From a virus, in the IMG/VR virus record IMGVR_UViG_3300032242_000862, positions 1 through 52,224 of that record: a stretch of DNA of 52,224 nt; one strand, 5' to 3'. The notes beneath the pieces were generated by a model. That model searched no databases. It was given only the letters and a program-made list of their open reading frames with translations, and was not told where the DNA came from. Positions 23,752 to 31,609 of this stretch are shown piece by piece. Numbering within the stretch: the stretch's first letter is position 1; each line of letters opens with the position of its first letter. A program made the translations under genes and the position numbers.

Positions 23752-24004
23752 AAAAGTCCCCGCAAAGAAGACACCAGCCAAGACGGCCACAAAGCGTGTC
23801 TTGGTCAGTCAACGCACATTGGCAAGCGCAAAGGCAGATGAAATGTTTGCAATGCCCCAAGAGGTCAAAGAATGGATTGACAGGGCATCGAGCACGATGA
23901 AGCACCAAGCCAACACCATTGCAGAACTCAAGACAGAGGTCGCACAACTGAAGGCGTACAAGAAGTTCGCCGCGCAAAAGATACAGGGCATGAGTTATGA
24001 GTGA
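23738..24004 (+). CDS. Lys/Ala-rich (histone H1-like) N-terminus plus coiled coil
   Basis: An 88-residue protein starting MATAKKVPAKKTPAKTATKR. The first 20 residues repeat (K)KxPAK, as in H1-like DNA-binding tails; residues 40-80 form a coiled coil (STMKHQANTIAELKTEVAQL). It may bind DNA or RNA. Overlaps the next gene by 8 bases. Confidence 0.6.
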   Translation: MATAKKVPAKKTPAKTATKRVLVSQRTLASAKADEMFAMPQEVKEWIDRASSTMKHQANTIAELKTEVAQLKAYKKFAAQKIQGMSYE

Positions 24005-24299
24005 GCCCGATTACAAGATCAATTGGAGTGACGTCGTAGTCCCCAACAAACTGCTGTCAGTTGGAACCATAAAGCCCAACTACAACATGATGTTCCATAA
24101 CGCTGATGGCGAACAGGTGGGCACACTAGACTTCAACGGCTCAGGCTTGGCCTTTGAGGGCAACGCAGAACTGAGCGCCATCGTATTTATTGACTGGCTG
24201 GCAAAAATGTTTGACCAACGCCTGAAGGACGAATACGACAAAGGATTCGCCGCAGGAAAACAATCCACAGGAGAAACAAACCATGATGAAACCAATTGA
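23997..24299 (+). CDS. small protein, unknown function
   Basis: A 100-residue protein (DYKINWSDVVVPNKLLSVGT; LSAIVFIDWLAKMFDQRLKD). The beta-rich first half and helical second half suggest a compact domain. Not recognised. Overlaps the next gene by 17 bases. Confidence 0.6.
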   Translation: MSEPDYKINWSDVVVPNKLLSVGTIKPNYNMMFHNADGEQVGTLDFNGSGLAFEGNAELSAIVFIDWLAKMFDQRLKDEYDKGFAAGKQSTGETNHDETN

Positions 24300-24624
24300 A
24301 TTCGTAGTAGAAGAAATACCAACAACCGAATCAGTCAATGACCAAGGCGAATATGTCTTTGGCATTTACACAAGTGATGGATGCGATGAAGAACTGGAAG
24401 AAACGATAGCAACAATCGCAGAACTGTGGAAAACAGAGTCCATCACATCAGAAATCACTTTGACGATCAATGTGCGTCTCCGCAGTGTGTACGAGAATCT
24501 GTACGACATGTACAACGCGCAAGGAAAAATCGACGCCGACGACAAACCTCTGTTCGATGCCCTACGCAATGACTGCCAATGGATCGTAGACCAGATCAAC
24601 AATCTAAAAGTTGCATCGTATTGA
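24283..24624 (+). CDS. acidic protein, last gene of the rightward early region
   Basis: A 113-residue acidic protein (EEIPTTESVNDQGEYVFGIY; GCDEELEETIATIAELWKTE). Two adjacent ATG codons follow an AGGAG site; either may be used. It ends the early genes, just before a nested hairpin and the packaging operon. Not recognised. Confidence 0.6.
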   Translation: MMKPIEFVVEEIPTTESVNDQGEYVFGIYTSDGCDEELEETIATIAELWKTESITSEITLTINVRLRSVYENLYDMYNAQGKIDADDKPLFDALRNDCQWIVDQINNLKVASY

Positions 24625-24639
24625 GATTACAAAGTAAAC

Positions 24640-24680
24640 TTCAGTCCTCAATGCGCTGAGATAAGCGCGAAAGGACTGAA
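24640..24680 (+). promoter_or_regulatory. nested hairpin at the early/late boundary
   Basis: TTCAGTCCT (24640-24648) pairs perfectly with AGGACTGAA (24672-24680), and inside it GCGCT (24653-24657) pairs with AGCGC (24664-24668). There is no U-run. It may be an RNase processing site, an antiterminator or attenuator element, or part of a packaging site. Confidence 0.6.
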
Positions 24681-24682
24681 AT

Positions 24683-24766
24683 ATGACCGACAAGACAATG
24701 TTAGTGACTGCTCACATAGAAAATAAACAATTCAAATTTATTGGAGGTGAGTATGGCAACAGGTAA
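24683..24766 (+). CDS. possible 27-residue leader peptide
   Basis: MTDKTMLVTAHIENKQFKFI... starts 3 bases after the nested hairpin, using the AGGA of the hairpin's 3' arm as ribosome site, and overlaps the terminase start by 14 bases. It could couple hairpin folding to terminase translation. It is short and may be chance. Confidence 0.3.
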   Translation: MTDKTMLVTAHIENKQFKFIGGEYGNR

Positions 24767-25118
24767 TAAGGGGGCAGGAAGGCCTGCAGGAAGCCCAAAT
24801 AAGGCCACAACAGAGGCAAGGCAGGCCATAGCCTCATTTGTCAATGGAAACGCTCACAGGCTCACTGAGTGGCTCGATCAGGTAGCAGGTGGTGTGAAGG
24901 CCATCGATGAGGAGACGGGCGAAGAGCGGTACGTGGTCCCACCGAACCCAGCCAAGGCCTTTGACATGTTCCAGTCGGTGGTGGAGTACCACGTGCCCAA
25001 GCTGGCACGCATGGAGCACACGGGCAGTGACAACCAACCGTTGGTGATCGAGCATAACGTCAATGTGTTCGGGGAACTGCTCAAGAACATCAAGATGAAG
25101 CGGCAGACAGAGGGATGA
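24753..25118 (+). CDS. terminase small subunit
   Basis: A 121-residue protein from ATG 24753, with a perfect GGAGGTG site 3 bases upstream; a TTG at 24741 lies inside that site and is rejected. MATGNKGAGRPAGSPNKATT is the basic start typical of one family of small terminases, followed by a helical body and the end FGELLKNIKMKRQ. It would recognise the packaging site and load the large subunit, whose gene overlaps it by 4 bases. Confidence 0.75.
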   Translation: MATGNKGAGRPAGSPNKATTEARQAIASFVNGNAHRLTEWLDQVAGGVKAIDEETGEERYVVPPNPAKAFDMFQSVVEYHVPKLARMEHTGSDNQPLVIEHNVNVFGELLKNIKMKRQTEG

Positions 25119-26551
25119 GCGTAGCAGCGGCCATCCTCGAGGACGATGAACTCCTGCAGGCCGAGTTTGCCAAGCTGTCTCCCGTCGATCAGGCTGTCAC
25201 CAACTGGCAATTGAGTTGGCTGCAGATACAGGCCCATAAGCACCAGATTGAGCCGCCGGGCAACTGGTGGAACATTTGGCTCATGCTGGCTGGCCGTGGA
25301 GCAGGCAAGACTCGAGCGGCATCTGAGACGCTGGCCGCATGGGCATGGGAGCAGCCGGGCACCAGATGGCTCGTCAGCGCCCCAACGAGCGGTGACTTGA
25401 AAGGCACATGCTTTGAGGGTGACTCAGGGCTGCTAAAGGTCATTCCGTCCATCCTGATCGAGAAGTACAACTCGAGCCTGCATGAGATACACCTGATCAA
25501 TGGCTCATTCATCAAGGGCATCCCCGCCAGTGAGCCTGAGCGGTTCCGGGGGCCACAGTTCCACGGTGGGTGGCTGGATGAGTTGGCCGCATGGGAATAC
25601 CTGCGCGACTCGTGGGACATGATTCAGTTCGGCATCCGTCTTGGCCAACGGACCAAGCTGATCTGCTCGACGACACCCAAGCCCAAAGAAGTGATCATGG
25701 AGTTGATCGAGCGTGAGGGGGACGACGTGGCCATCACCCGCGCCAGCACGTACTCCAACATCAAAAACTTGGCCCCATCGTTCCAAAAGCAGATCCTGCA
25801 GTACGAGGGCACCAACCTTGGCCGTCAGGAGATCCATGCGGAGATCATTGACCCAGAAGAGGGCGGCATCGTCAAGCGCGACTGGTTCAGGCTCTGGCCC
25901 GACGGCAAGGCATTCCCTAAGCTGGAGTACATCATCCAGTCCTACGACTGCGCCACCAGCGACAAGACCGTCAACGACCCCACAGGATGCATCACGCTGG
26001 GCGTGTTCAAGCCTATGGACGGCGGCATGTGCGTCATGGTGCTGGACTGCTGGCAGGAGCACCTGCAGTACCCTGACTTGCGCCCCAAGGTGATCGACGA
26101 GTTCGAGACGGTCTACGGTGAGGGCCGGGCCAAGAAGCTGGTGGACCTGATCCTCGTGGAGGACAAGAGCGCAGGCATATCCCTCATTCAGGACTTGCAA
26201 CGTGCCCACCTGCCCGTGCATGCGTACAACCCCGGCAGGGCCGACAAGATCCAACGCCTGTCCATCGTGGCCAACATCATCAAGGCTGGCCGGGTGTGGG
26301 TGCCTGAGAGCAGCAAGCGCAAAGGCTTTGTACGTGATTGGGCCGAGGGCATGGTCAGCCAGATCTGCTCATTCCCTGAAGGGACCGCACACGATGAGTT
26401 TGTCGACTGCATCAGTCAGGGCCTGCGGTATCTGCGTGATGCAGGCTGGATCAGCATCGATGCCCCACCAAGGGACGACATCGAGCCCGAAGACATCAGC
26501 GACGCTGAGATCTTCAACATGAAGCACCGTGTCAATCCATATGGAGCATAA
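25115..26551 (+). CDS. terL: terminase large subunit
   Basis: A 478-residue protein of normal length. The ATPase has Walker A GRGAGKT (about residues 60-66) and Walker B GGWLDELAAW (about 150-160), and a coupling motif CSTTPKP. The RNase H-like nuclease has its acidic residues in SYDCATSDK (near 277), LVEDKSAG (near 347) and HDEFVD (near 426). It translocates DNA into the prohead and cuts it. The palindrome copy 2 begins 6 bases after its stop. Confidence 0.95.
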   Translation: MSVAAAILEDDELLQAEFAKLSPVDQAVTNWQLSWLQIQAHKHQIEPPGNWWNIWLMLAGRGAGKTRAASETLAAWAWEQPGTRWLVSAPTSGDLKGTCFEGDSGLLKVIPSILIEKYNSSLHEIHLINGSFIKGIPASEPERFRGPQFHGGWLDELAAWEYLRDSWDMIQFGIRLGQRTKLICSTTPKPKEVIMELIEREGDDVAITRASTYSNIKNLAPSFQKQILQYEGTNLGRQEIHAEIIDPEEGGIVKRDWFRLWPDGKAFPKLEYIIQSYDCATSDKTVNDPTGCITLGVFKPMDGGMCVMVLDCWQEHLQYPDLRPKVIDEFETVYGEGRAKKLVDLILVEDKSAGISLIQDLQRAHLPVHAYNPGRADKIQRLSIVANIIKAGRVWVPESSKRKGFVRDWAEGMVSQICSFPEGTAHDEFVDCISQGLRYLRDAGWISIDAPPRDDIEPEDISDAEIFNMKHRVNPYGA

Positions 26552-26556
26552 AGGAT

Positions 26557-26573
26557 TACTAGTCTGACTAGTA
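26557..26573 (+). repeat. 17-base palindrome, copy 2 (between terL and the next gene)
   Basis: TACTAGTCTGACTAGTA, the reverse complement of the other two copies (central T instead of A). It is non-coding, which shows that conservation is at the DNA level. Confidence 0.9.
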
Positions 26574-26602
26574 AGTAGAAACCCTAACATGAAGGAAATG
26601 AG

Positions 26603-26797
26603 ATGAAGCATGATGACTATCTTGAGATCCAAACTGGCGAGAACTACCGCAAAGTTGTTCACATGGCTGGAGTCCGCACGACGATCTGTGCGAATCGGTT
26701 TGAGATACTCACCGACCCCAACAACGAAATCAACGAGCAGCAGGCCGTTCAATCGCTTCGAGAATGGATACAAAAGCGCCGGGAAGAGAACGTGTGA
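26603..26797 (+). CDS. 64-residue protein, unknown function
   Basis: MKHDDYLEIQTGENYRKVVH ... REWIQKRREENV. A GGAAATGAG region provides a weak ribosome site. Charged, soluble, not recognised. It lies between terminase and the giant modular protein. Confidence 0.6.
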   Translation: MKHDDYLEIQTGENYRKVVHMAGVRTTICANRFEILTDPNNEINEQQAVQSLREWIQKRREENV

Positions 26798-26850
26798 CGC
26801 CCTTGGGGTGTGTCAGACATATGGAGACTGCCCTGATTGCCCAAGGCGTC
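26796..26850 (+). promoter_or_regulatory. long-stem hairpin upstream of the giant modular gene
   Basis: GACGCC-c-TTGGG (26796-26807) pairs with CCCAAGGCGTC (26840-26850): 11 bp with one bulged C, around a 32-base loop. It fills most of the 90-base gap before 26888. No U-run follows, so it may tune readthrough or mRNA stability. Confidence 0.5.
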
Positions 26851-26887
26851 GACCGAAGGCATAATTGGGCATTCACTGAGGGCAACC

Positions 26888-29800
26888 ATGGCAAAGAAAC
26901 CTTACCGCGACCCCACGACCACAAAGATCGAAGACTGGAAATGGCGCGACCTGCCTGAAGTGCAAAAGGCTGTGCCACTGAAAGCAGTTCCAGACTACAT
27001 TCAAAAGGGTTACGGCGAGTTCATGAACCAACAATTGGCACGTGCCAATGCTGGAGCACTGACGCCACGGGATCTGCTCAAGGCTTACACCATCACCCAG
27101 TCAAGCATTGGCCGTGGTGGTCTACCGCATTCAACGGCCACCAAGACTGGCATGCGACTGCCCAACACGGGCGGCGAGGTCAGGCCTGAAGGCGCATTTG
27201 CTGAGTGGCTGGGATCGCGTGAAGGCCAGATGTACCTTGACGCAGCCGAGCGCGGTGAGTTGCACCATGGCGCACTGAAGGACATCCAAGAGAAATTCGC
27301 CCCGTTCGGCAAGCAGAATCAATTGGCCGAGCAAATGATGTATGCGGCCAACACTGTGCCGGGCATGGCCAAGTCATTGAACAAAGCGATTGCAGGCCCG
27401 ACCGAGAATTACCGCAACTGGGCAGAGCAACTGAAGGGCATTGCAGGGGCCAAATCGGGCTTTATAGGCTCTATGCTGGGCAGGGGTGACCTACCTACCT
27501 TGGACGCCCGGCAATTGAACCTGCATGCCTTGCCTGCCAACGTAGGCGTATCTTCGATCATGAACCGTGGCAAGGGCAAAGGTGCCCGTGAAGCAGTTGA
27601 CCGCCTGATTGCCCGTCAGCGTGCCATGGGGCTTGAAGTTGACCCATCGATGCAGCCACACTACCAGCACCTGACCCATCATGCAGTGTGGGATGCAGTG
27701 GGCAAAAATCAGACAACCCATGACGACATCATCAAGGCCATGCGTGGTTATGAGGATGGCGGCTCGATCAATATGGCCCAAGGAGGCAACGTGAATCCAA
27801 AATATCCGTCCATTCAAGAGATGATTCAGAAACTGCAGGCGGCAGGCCGCACTCCTATCATCCCCATGCCCAACCGTTGGTTTGCTGACCCAGTGAAACA
27901 TCCCCATCAGCAAAAGATGATTGAGCGCGTGCTGGCAAAGACTGGATACGGACGCGAAGGTTTCCCATCAGGGGCATACATCAATCCGCAGACTGGTGAG
28001 CCCATGGACTTTGACATCATGCACGACTTGGGTGTGGCCATTGATCCAGTCACTGGTCGGCCCATGATGTCGGGCATCAAGTCTGGCCTGACTGAAATAG
28101 ATCCAAAATATGGATCGATCACAAAAAGCAATCTGGTGCGCAAAGGATTGTTCAAGCATGAAGGCGGCGACGAACTGCTCAAGAATCTTGCATTCCTTGC
28201 AACCATCGAGAAAAGCGGCAAGGGCCATCATTACGGCTTGGCAACGCAGTACGAATCTCCTGCCGAGCTTGTCAACACAATGACTGGTCAAAACCCAACG
28301 CTCAGGCCACACAGCCGTGGTGACATCTTCGGTGTTGGCGATGAAGTTGGTCGCATATCCATTCAGGGCAAGCACCATCCGGTCTACGAAAAGCTGGTGG
28401 TTGCGCCTGCTGGCTCTGACGTACAGGGCAAGAAGCTACATAAAGCCCAAGGAGGCGACGTGAAACCATTTGACTATGAGAATCCAGAGCATGTGCATGG
28501 CGTCGCGCACCACATGGCCAAGCACAAGGACTTCAGTCCGATCCCCAATGCGGCCAAGCATTTGGGTGAAATGCTGTCCGAGGGCAGCTACAAGCACATT
28601 GAAGACCCACGGTTCCAGCAAGCCATCCGCAAGATGGGTCATGGTGCATATTTCCTGCGTGGCAAAGAAGGCAAGACCCTGCATCACATGAAGTCAGGCG
28701 GCACACCGTCACTGGCTCAGATGAAGGTTCATTTGGCTGAAGGTGGCCAACCTGACTACAGCGAAGAACAACTCAAAAGCATTGCAACGTACTTGGCCAC
28801 CAACCCATCGGCTGAAGATCTGGCAAGTGCTCAACAACAATTTGGTGTGAGCAATGAAGGCTTGCAAGAAGCCAAGGATTACGCAGCAGCACATCAAGCA
28901 GCCGCTGAAACATCGCCTACTGCCAAAGCGCAAAGCGCAAGCCCCACTGGAAATGTGACCACTGGCCCCGGCAATGACAACTTTGTCCCTGCTGGTGGAA
29001 GCACGAAGGAAGGTTACTCACGAGATTACAGCGCGGCAGAACTTGCGGCCATTCGAAGCAGTTTTGACCAATATCAGACCGACCCCAAGAAATTGGTTGA
29101 ATTGATGAACCAATATGGCGTCAATGAAAAAGATTTGGCATTAGCAAGAACTGGAAACGCTAGAAACGAAACCTTGATGGGTTACGACAACTTGTTGCTG
29201 CAAGGCGGCGCAAAGGCTGGTTTTGGTGGCATGACACAAGCGTCTGACATGACCGCGCAAGACAAGGCATACCTTGACTGGATGCTGACTCAACCCAGCA
29301 TTGCTGGTGGCGGCACAAGGGCAGACGATTACAAAAAGCAAGGCATTGATCCATACACCGATCCGCGCATCCTCAACATGGCCAAAGCGCAAAATGCTCG
29401 CGTGGTAGACCGTGCAACTTTGTTGGACAACACTGCCAGAGATGCGGCAGCAAAGGCTGGAACTCCTTTTACCAGCACAAAACTGTACGACAACTCAGGC
29501 CAGCCCAATGATCAGATTGCCCCATGGCTGAACCCCAACGCGATTGCCAATGAAAAGGCATTCAAGGATGCAATTGCTGCCCGAAATGCAGCAGCCACAG
29601 CCGCAAGCCCAAAGGTGGTGATTGGTGGTGGCAACGCAACCCCAGCAGGCACAACAGGCACCACAACGCCTACAACAGATCCAGCGGTTCAAGAGGCTCG
29701 CAGTGCGCTTGATGCAATCAACAAAATGACTGGCAGCTATACCCAGATCAATGCAGCACGTGACAACTTTTACAACACAACAAAGTACACGCCAGAACAA

Positions 29801-31609
29801 ATATCTGCAGCCATGAATGGTGTTTTGTCGCCTGCGTACATCAAACAATTGATGGCCAAAAACCCACAGTTTGCAACAGGTCACGCTCAAGGCGGCATGG
29901 TTGGATATGCAGGTGGTGGCAATGTCAAGCCCAGCATTGCCCAAATGCGTCTGGCATTGAATTCAAAGAACCCAGTGGACTTCCAAGGCATTGGGATTGA
30001 AGAAGCACCCAACATGTCGCCCAAGGTGTACATGCCACCGTCCAAAGACGAGTCTGGACTTCCAGCCGTTGGCGGCGTGGACTTAAATCCACAACAACCC
30101 GGCCTGCAATTGACATCGCCTCCACCACAGCCTCCACAAGGCGCTCAACCACCACAGGGTGGCCAACCCCCTCAAGGCGGTCCAATGGGCGCTCCTATGG
30201 CCCCTCCTGCTGGTCCTACGCCACCCATGGGCAACATGCTGTCGTTGACACCACAAGGCCAAGCCATGCAGGCCATGCAACCACAACAGCAAAAACCACC
30301 GGGCATGAAAAGCGGTGGTGACGTGCAAGGAATGAGTGATGGCGAACAGCCAAAATTAACCAAAGAACAACGCAAAGAAGTTGCCAAAAAATGGGCTGGT
30401 CAACTGCATTACGAACCAGCACCTGCAATGTCAAAACGTGATATTGAACAACATGCTGAAAGAATGACATCTCAAATGATGGGCATTGACAACCCACATA
30501 AAAAAACAAAGCAACAACTTGACAGAGAAAAAAACCTCATGGCTGACATTCGGTACAAACGAATGAAAAACATCCCTAACGTTGACTATGCACAACTGAA
30601 AAATGCTTTTATGGTTGGCATTCCGGGCGACCCTACGCTTGGTGGTGTGATTCCAGTCTCCAAAATGAAAAAGCGTTATGGATTGCAAATGCCAACAGCA
30701 GGGGCTACGTTGCGCTCCATTGACAACAAGCCATTGGAAAGTTCGGTTCCACTATATGGCGGCACCAGATATGGAGCCTATGGTAGCCCCAATGCTTGGG
30801 CAAGCGATCTGGGAGCAAGTAGAGGGTTGTTCAACGTTGTCCAGAAACTGCACGAAGAAGATCCTTCGCGTGAAATCTATGGCAACACCCACCGCATGTC
30901 GAACGAATCAATCAACCATGCGATACACATGTTGGATGCGGCAATTTCGCATATGCGTCCGCATGCACAACCAAAAGAACACATTGATTATCTGAACAAT
31001 TTGATTCGCAATGTGCAGACGTCCACCAATGACATTGGGGACGTAAAGCCCCATTTTGCTGGTTTTGAAAACCCCGAAGATTTGATGTTGCAAGGGTCGT
31101 TGGATGCCAAGCTGCGCAAGAAAATCTTGGGTGTTTTGGCAACCAACAAGCATTTTCCCGGCGGCAAGCAAATGATTGACGACATCTATTTTGCAATCAG
31201 TCACCCTGAATTGCGCAATTTAGAAGTTGGCACTGCTGGACACGGTGTTCTGAAGTTTGATCCCACCCGAAAACTGGAAGATGAAATTTCACAGCATCCA
31301 ACCTATGGTCATGACATCCCTTCAACGCTTATTGGCAAGTCGCGTTACCCGATCCCACTGGCAATTGCAGCCCCAAGATCGATGCAACGAACCATGAGAA
31401 AGGCAAAGGAGATGGGTTTGACACCTGCTCAACCATTCAACGATATGTCTCGCAGCATTATTCGTGAGCCAATAGATGAGCAGTACATCAACCAATTGGG
31501 TGAATACGAAATGGCAATGCGCAAGCGCCTTGGGTACAAAAAGGGCGGTAAGGTTAAACTCAAACCCAATCAAGACACCATGCGTCTTGAACTGTCAAGG
31601 AAGAAATAA
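26888..31609 (+). CDS. giant modular protein with glycine-pair linkers (1573 aa)
   Basis: It starts MAKKPYRDPTTTKIEDWKWR at ATG 26888 with GAGGG upstream; an earlier in-frame ATG at 26837 overlaps the hairpin and has no ribosome site. Short linkers divide it: DGGSINMAQGGNV (about 295-302), KAQGGDVKP (519), MKSGGTPSLAQMK (602), HAQGGMVGYAGGGNVKPSIA (1000-1015), MKSGGDVQG (1139) and YKKGGKVKLKP (1550). Between them are different domains: an N-terminal helical domain, a region with PMPNRWFADP and GYGREGFPSG, a low-complexity region with many Pro/Gln (about 1070-1135), and a long C-terminal domain. I recognise no catalytic motif. Size, position before the portal and the shared linkers suggest a virion protein ejected into the host, like polyvalent phage proteins; this is inference. 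Confidence 0.65.
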   Translation: MAKKPYRDPTTTKIEDWKWRDLPEVQKAVPLKAVPDYIQKGYGEFMNQQLARANAGALTPRDLLKAYTITQSSIGRGGLPHSTATKTGMRLPNTGGEVRPEGAFAEWLGSREGQMYLDAAERGELHHGALKDIQEKFAPFGKQNQLAEQMMYAANTVPGMAKSLNKAIAGPTENYRNWAEQLKGIAGAKSGFIGSMLGRGDLPTLDARQLNLHALPANVGVSSIMNRGKGKGAREAVDRLIARQRAMGLEVDPSMQPHYQHLTHHAVWDAVGKNQTTHDDIIKAMRGYEDGGSINMAQGGNVNPKYPSIQEMIQKLQAAGRTPIIPMPNRWFADPVKHPHQQKMIERVLAKTGYGREGFPSGAYINPQTGEPMDFDIMHDLGVAIDPVTGRPMMSGIKSGLTEIDPKYGSITKSNLVRKGLFKHEGGDELLKNLAFLATIEKSGKGHHYGLATQYESPAELVNTMTGQNPTLRPHSRGDIFGVGDEVGRISIQGKHHPVYEKLVVAPAGSDVQGKKLHKAQGGDVKPFDYENPEHVHGVAHHMAKHKDFSPIPNAAKHLGEMLSEGSYKHIEDPRFQQAIRKMGHGAYFLRGKEGKTLHHMKSGGTPSLAQMKVHLAEGGQPDYSEEQLKSIATYLATNPSAEDLASAQQQFGVSNEGLQEAKDYAAAHQAAAETSPTAKAQSASPTGNVTTGPGNDNFVPAGGSTKEGYSRDYSAAELAAIRSSFDQYQTDPKKLVELMNQYGVNEKDLALARTGNARNETLMGYDNLLLQGGAKAGFGGMTQASDMTAQDKAYLDWMLTQPSIAGGGTRADDYKKQGIDPYTDPRILNMAKAQNARVVDRATLLDNTARDAAAKAGTPFTSTKLYDNSGQPNDQIAPWLNPNAIANEKAFKDAIAARNAAATAASPKVVIGGGNATPAGTTGTTTPTTDPAVQEARSALDAINKMTGSYTQINAARDNFYNTTKYTPEQISAAMNGVLSPAYIKQLMAKNPQFATGHAQGGMVGYAGGGNVKPSIAQMRLALNSKNPVDFQGIGIEEAPNMSPKVYMPPSKDESGLPAVGGVDLNPQQPGLQLTSPPPQPPQGAQPPQGGQPPQGGPMGAPMAPPAGPTPPMGNMLSLTPQGQAMQAMQPQQQKPPGMKSGGDVQGMSDGEQPKLTKEQRKEVAKKWAGQLHYEPAPAMSKRDIEQHAERMTSQMMGIDNPHKKTKQQLDREKNLMADIRYKRMKNIPNVDYAQLKNAFMVGIPGDPTLGGVIPVSKMKKRYGLQMPTAGATLRSIDNKPLESSVPLYGGTRYGAYGSPNAWASDLGASRGLFNVVQKLHEEDPSREIYGNTHRMSNESINHAIHMLDAAISHMRPHAQPKEHIDYLNNLIRNVQTSTNDIGDVKPHFAGFENPEDLMLQGSLDAKLRKKILGVLATNKHFPGGKQMIDDIYFAISHPELRNLEVGTAGHGVLKFDPTRKLEDEISQHPTYGHDIPSTLIGKSRYPIPLAIAAPRSMQRTMRKAKEMGLTPAQPFNDMSRSIIREPIDEQYINQLGEYEMAMRKRLGYKKGGKVKLKPNQDTMRLELSRKK

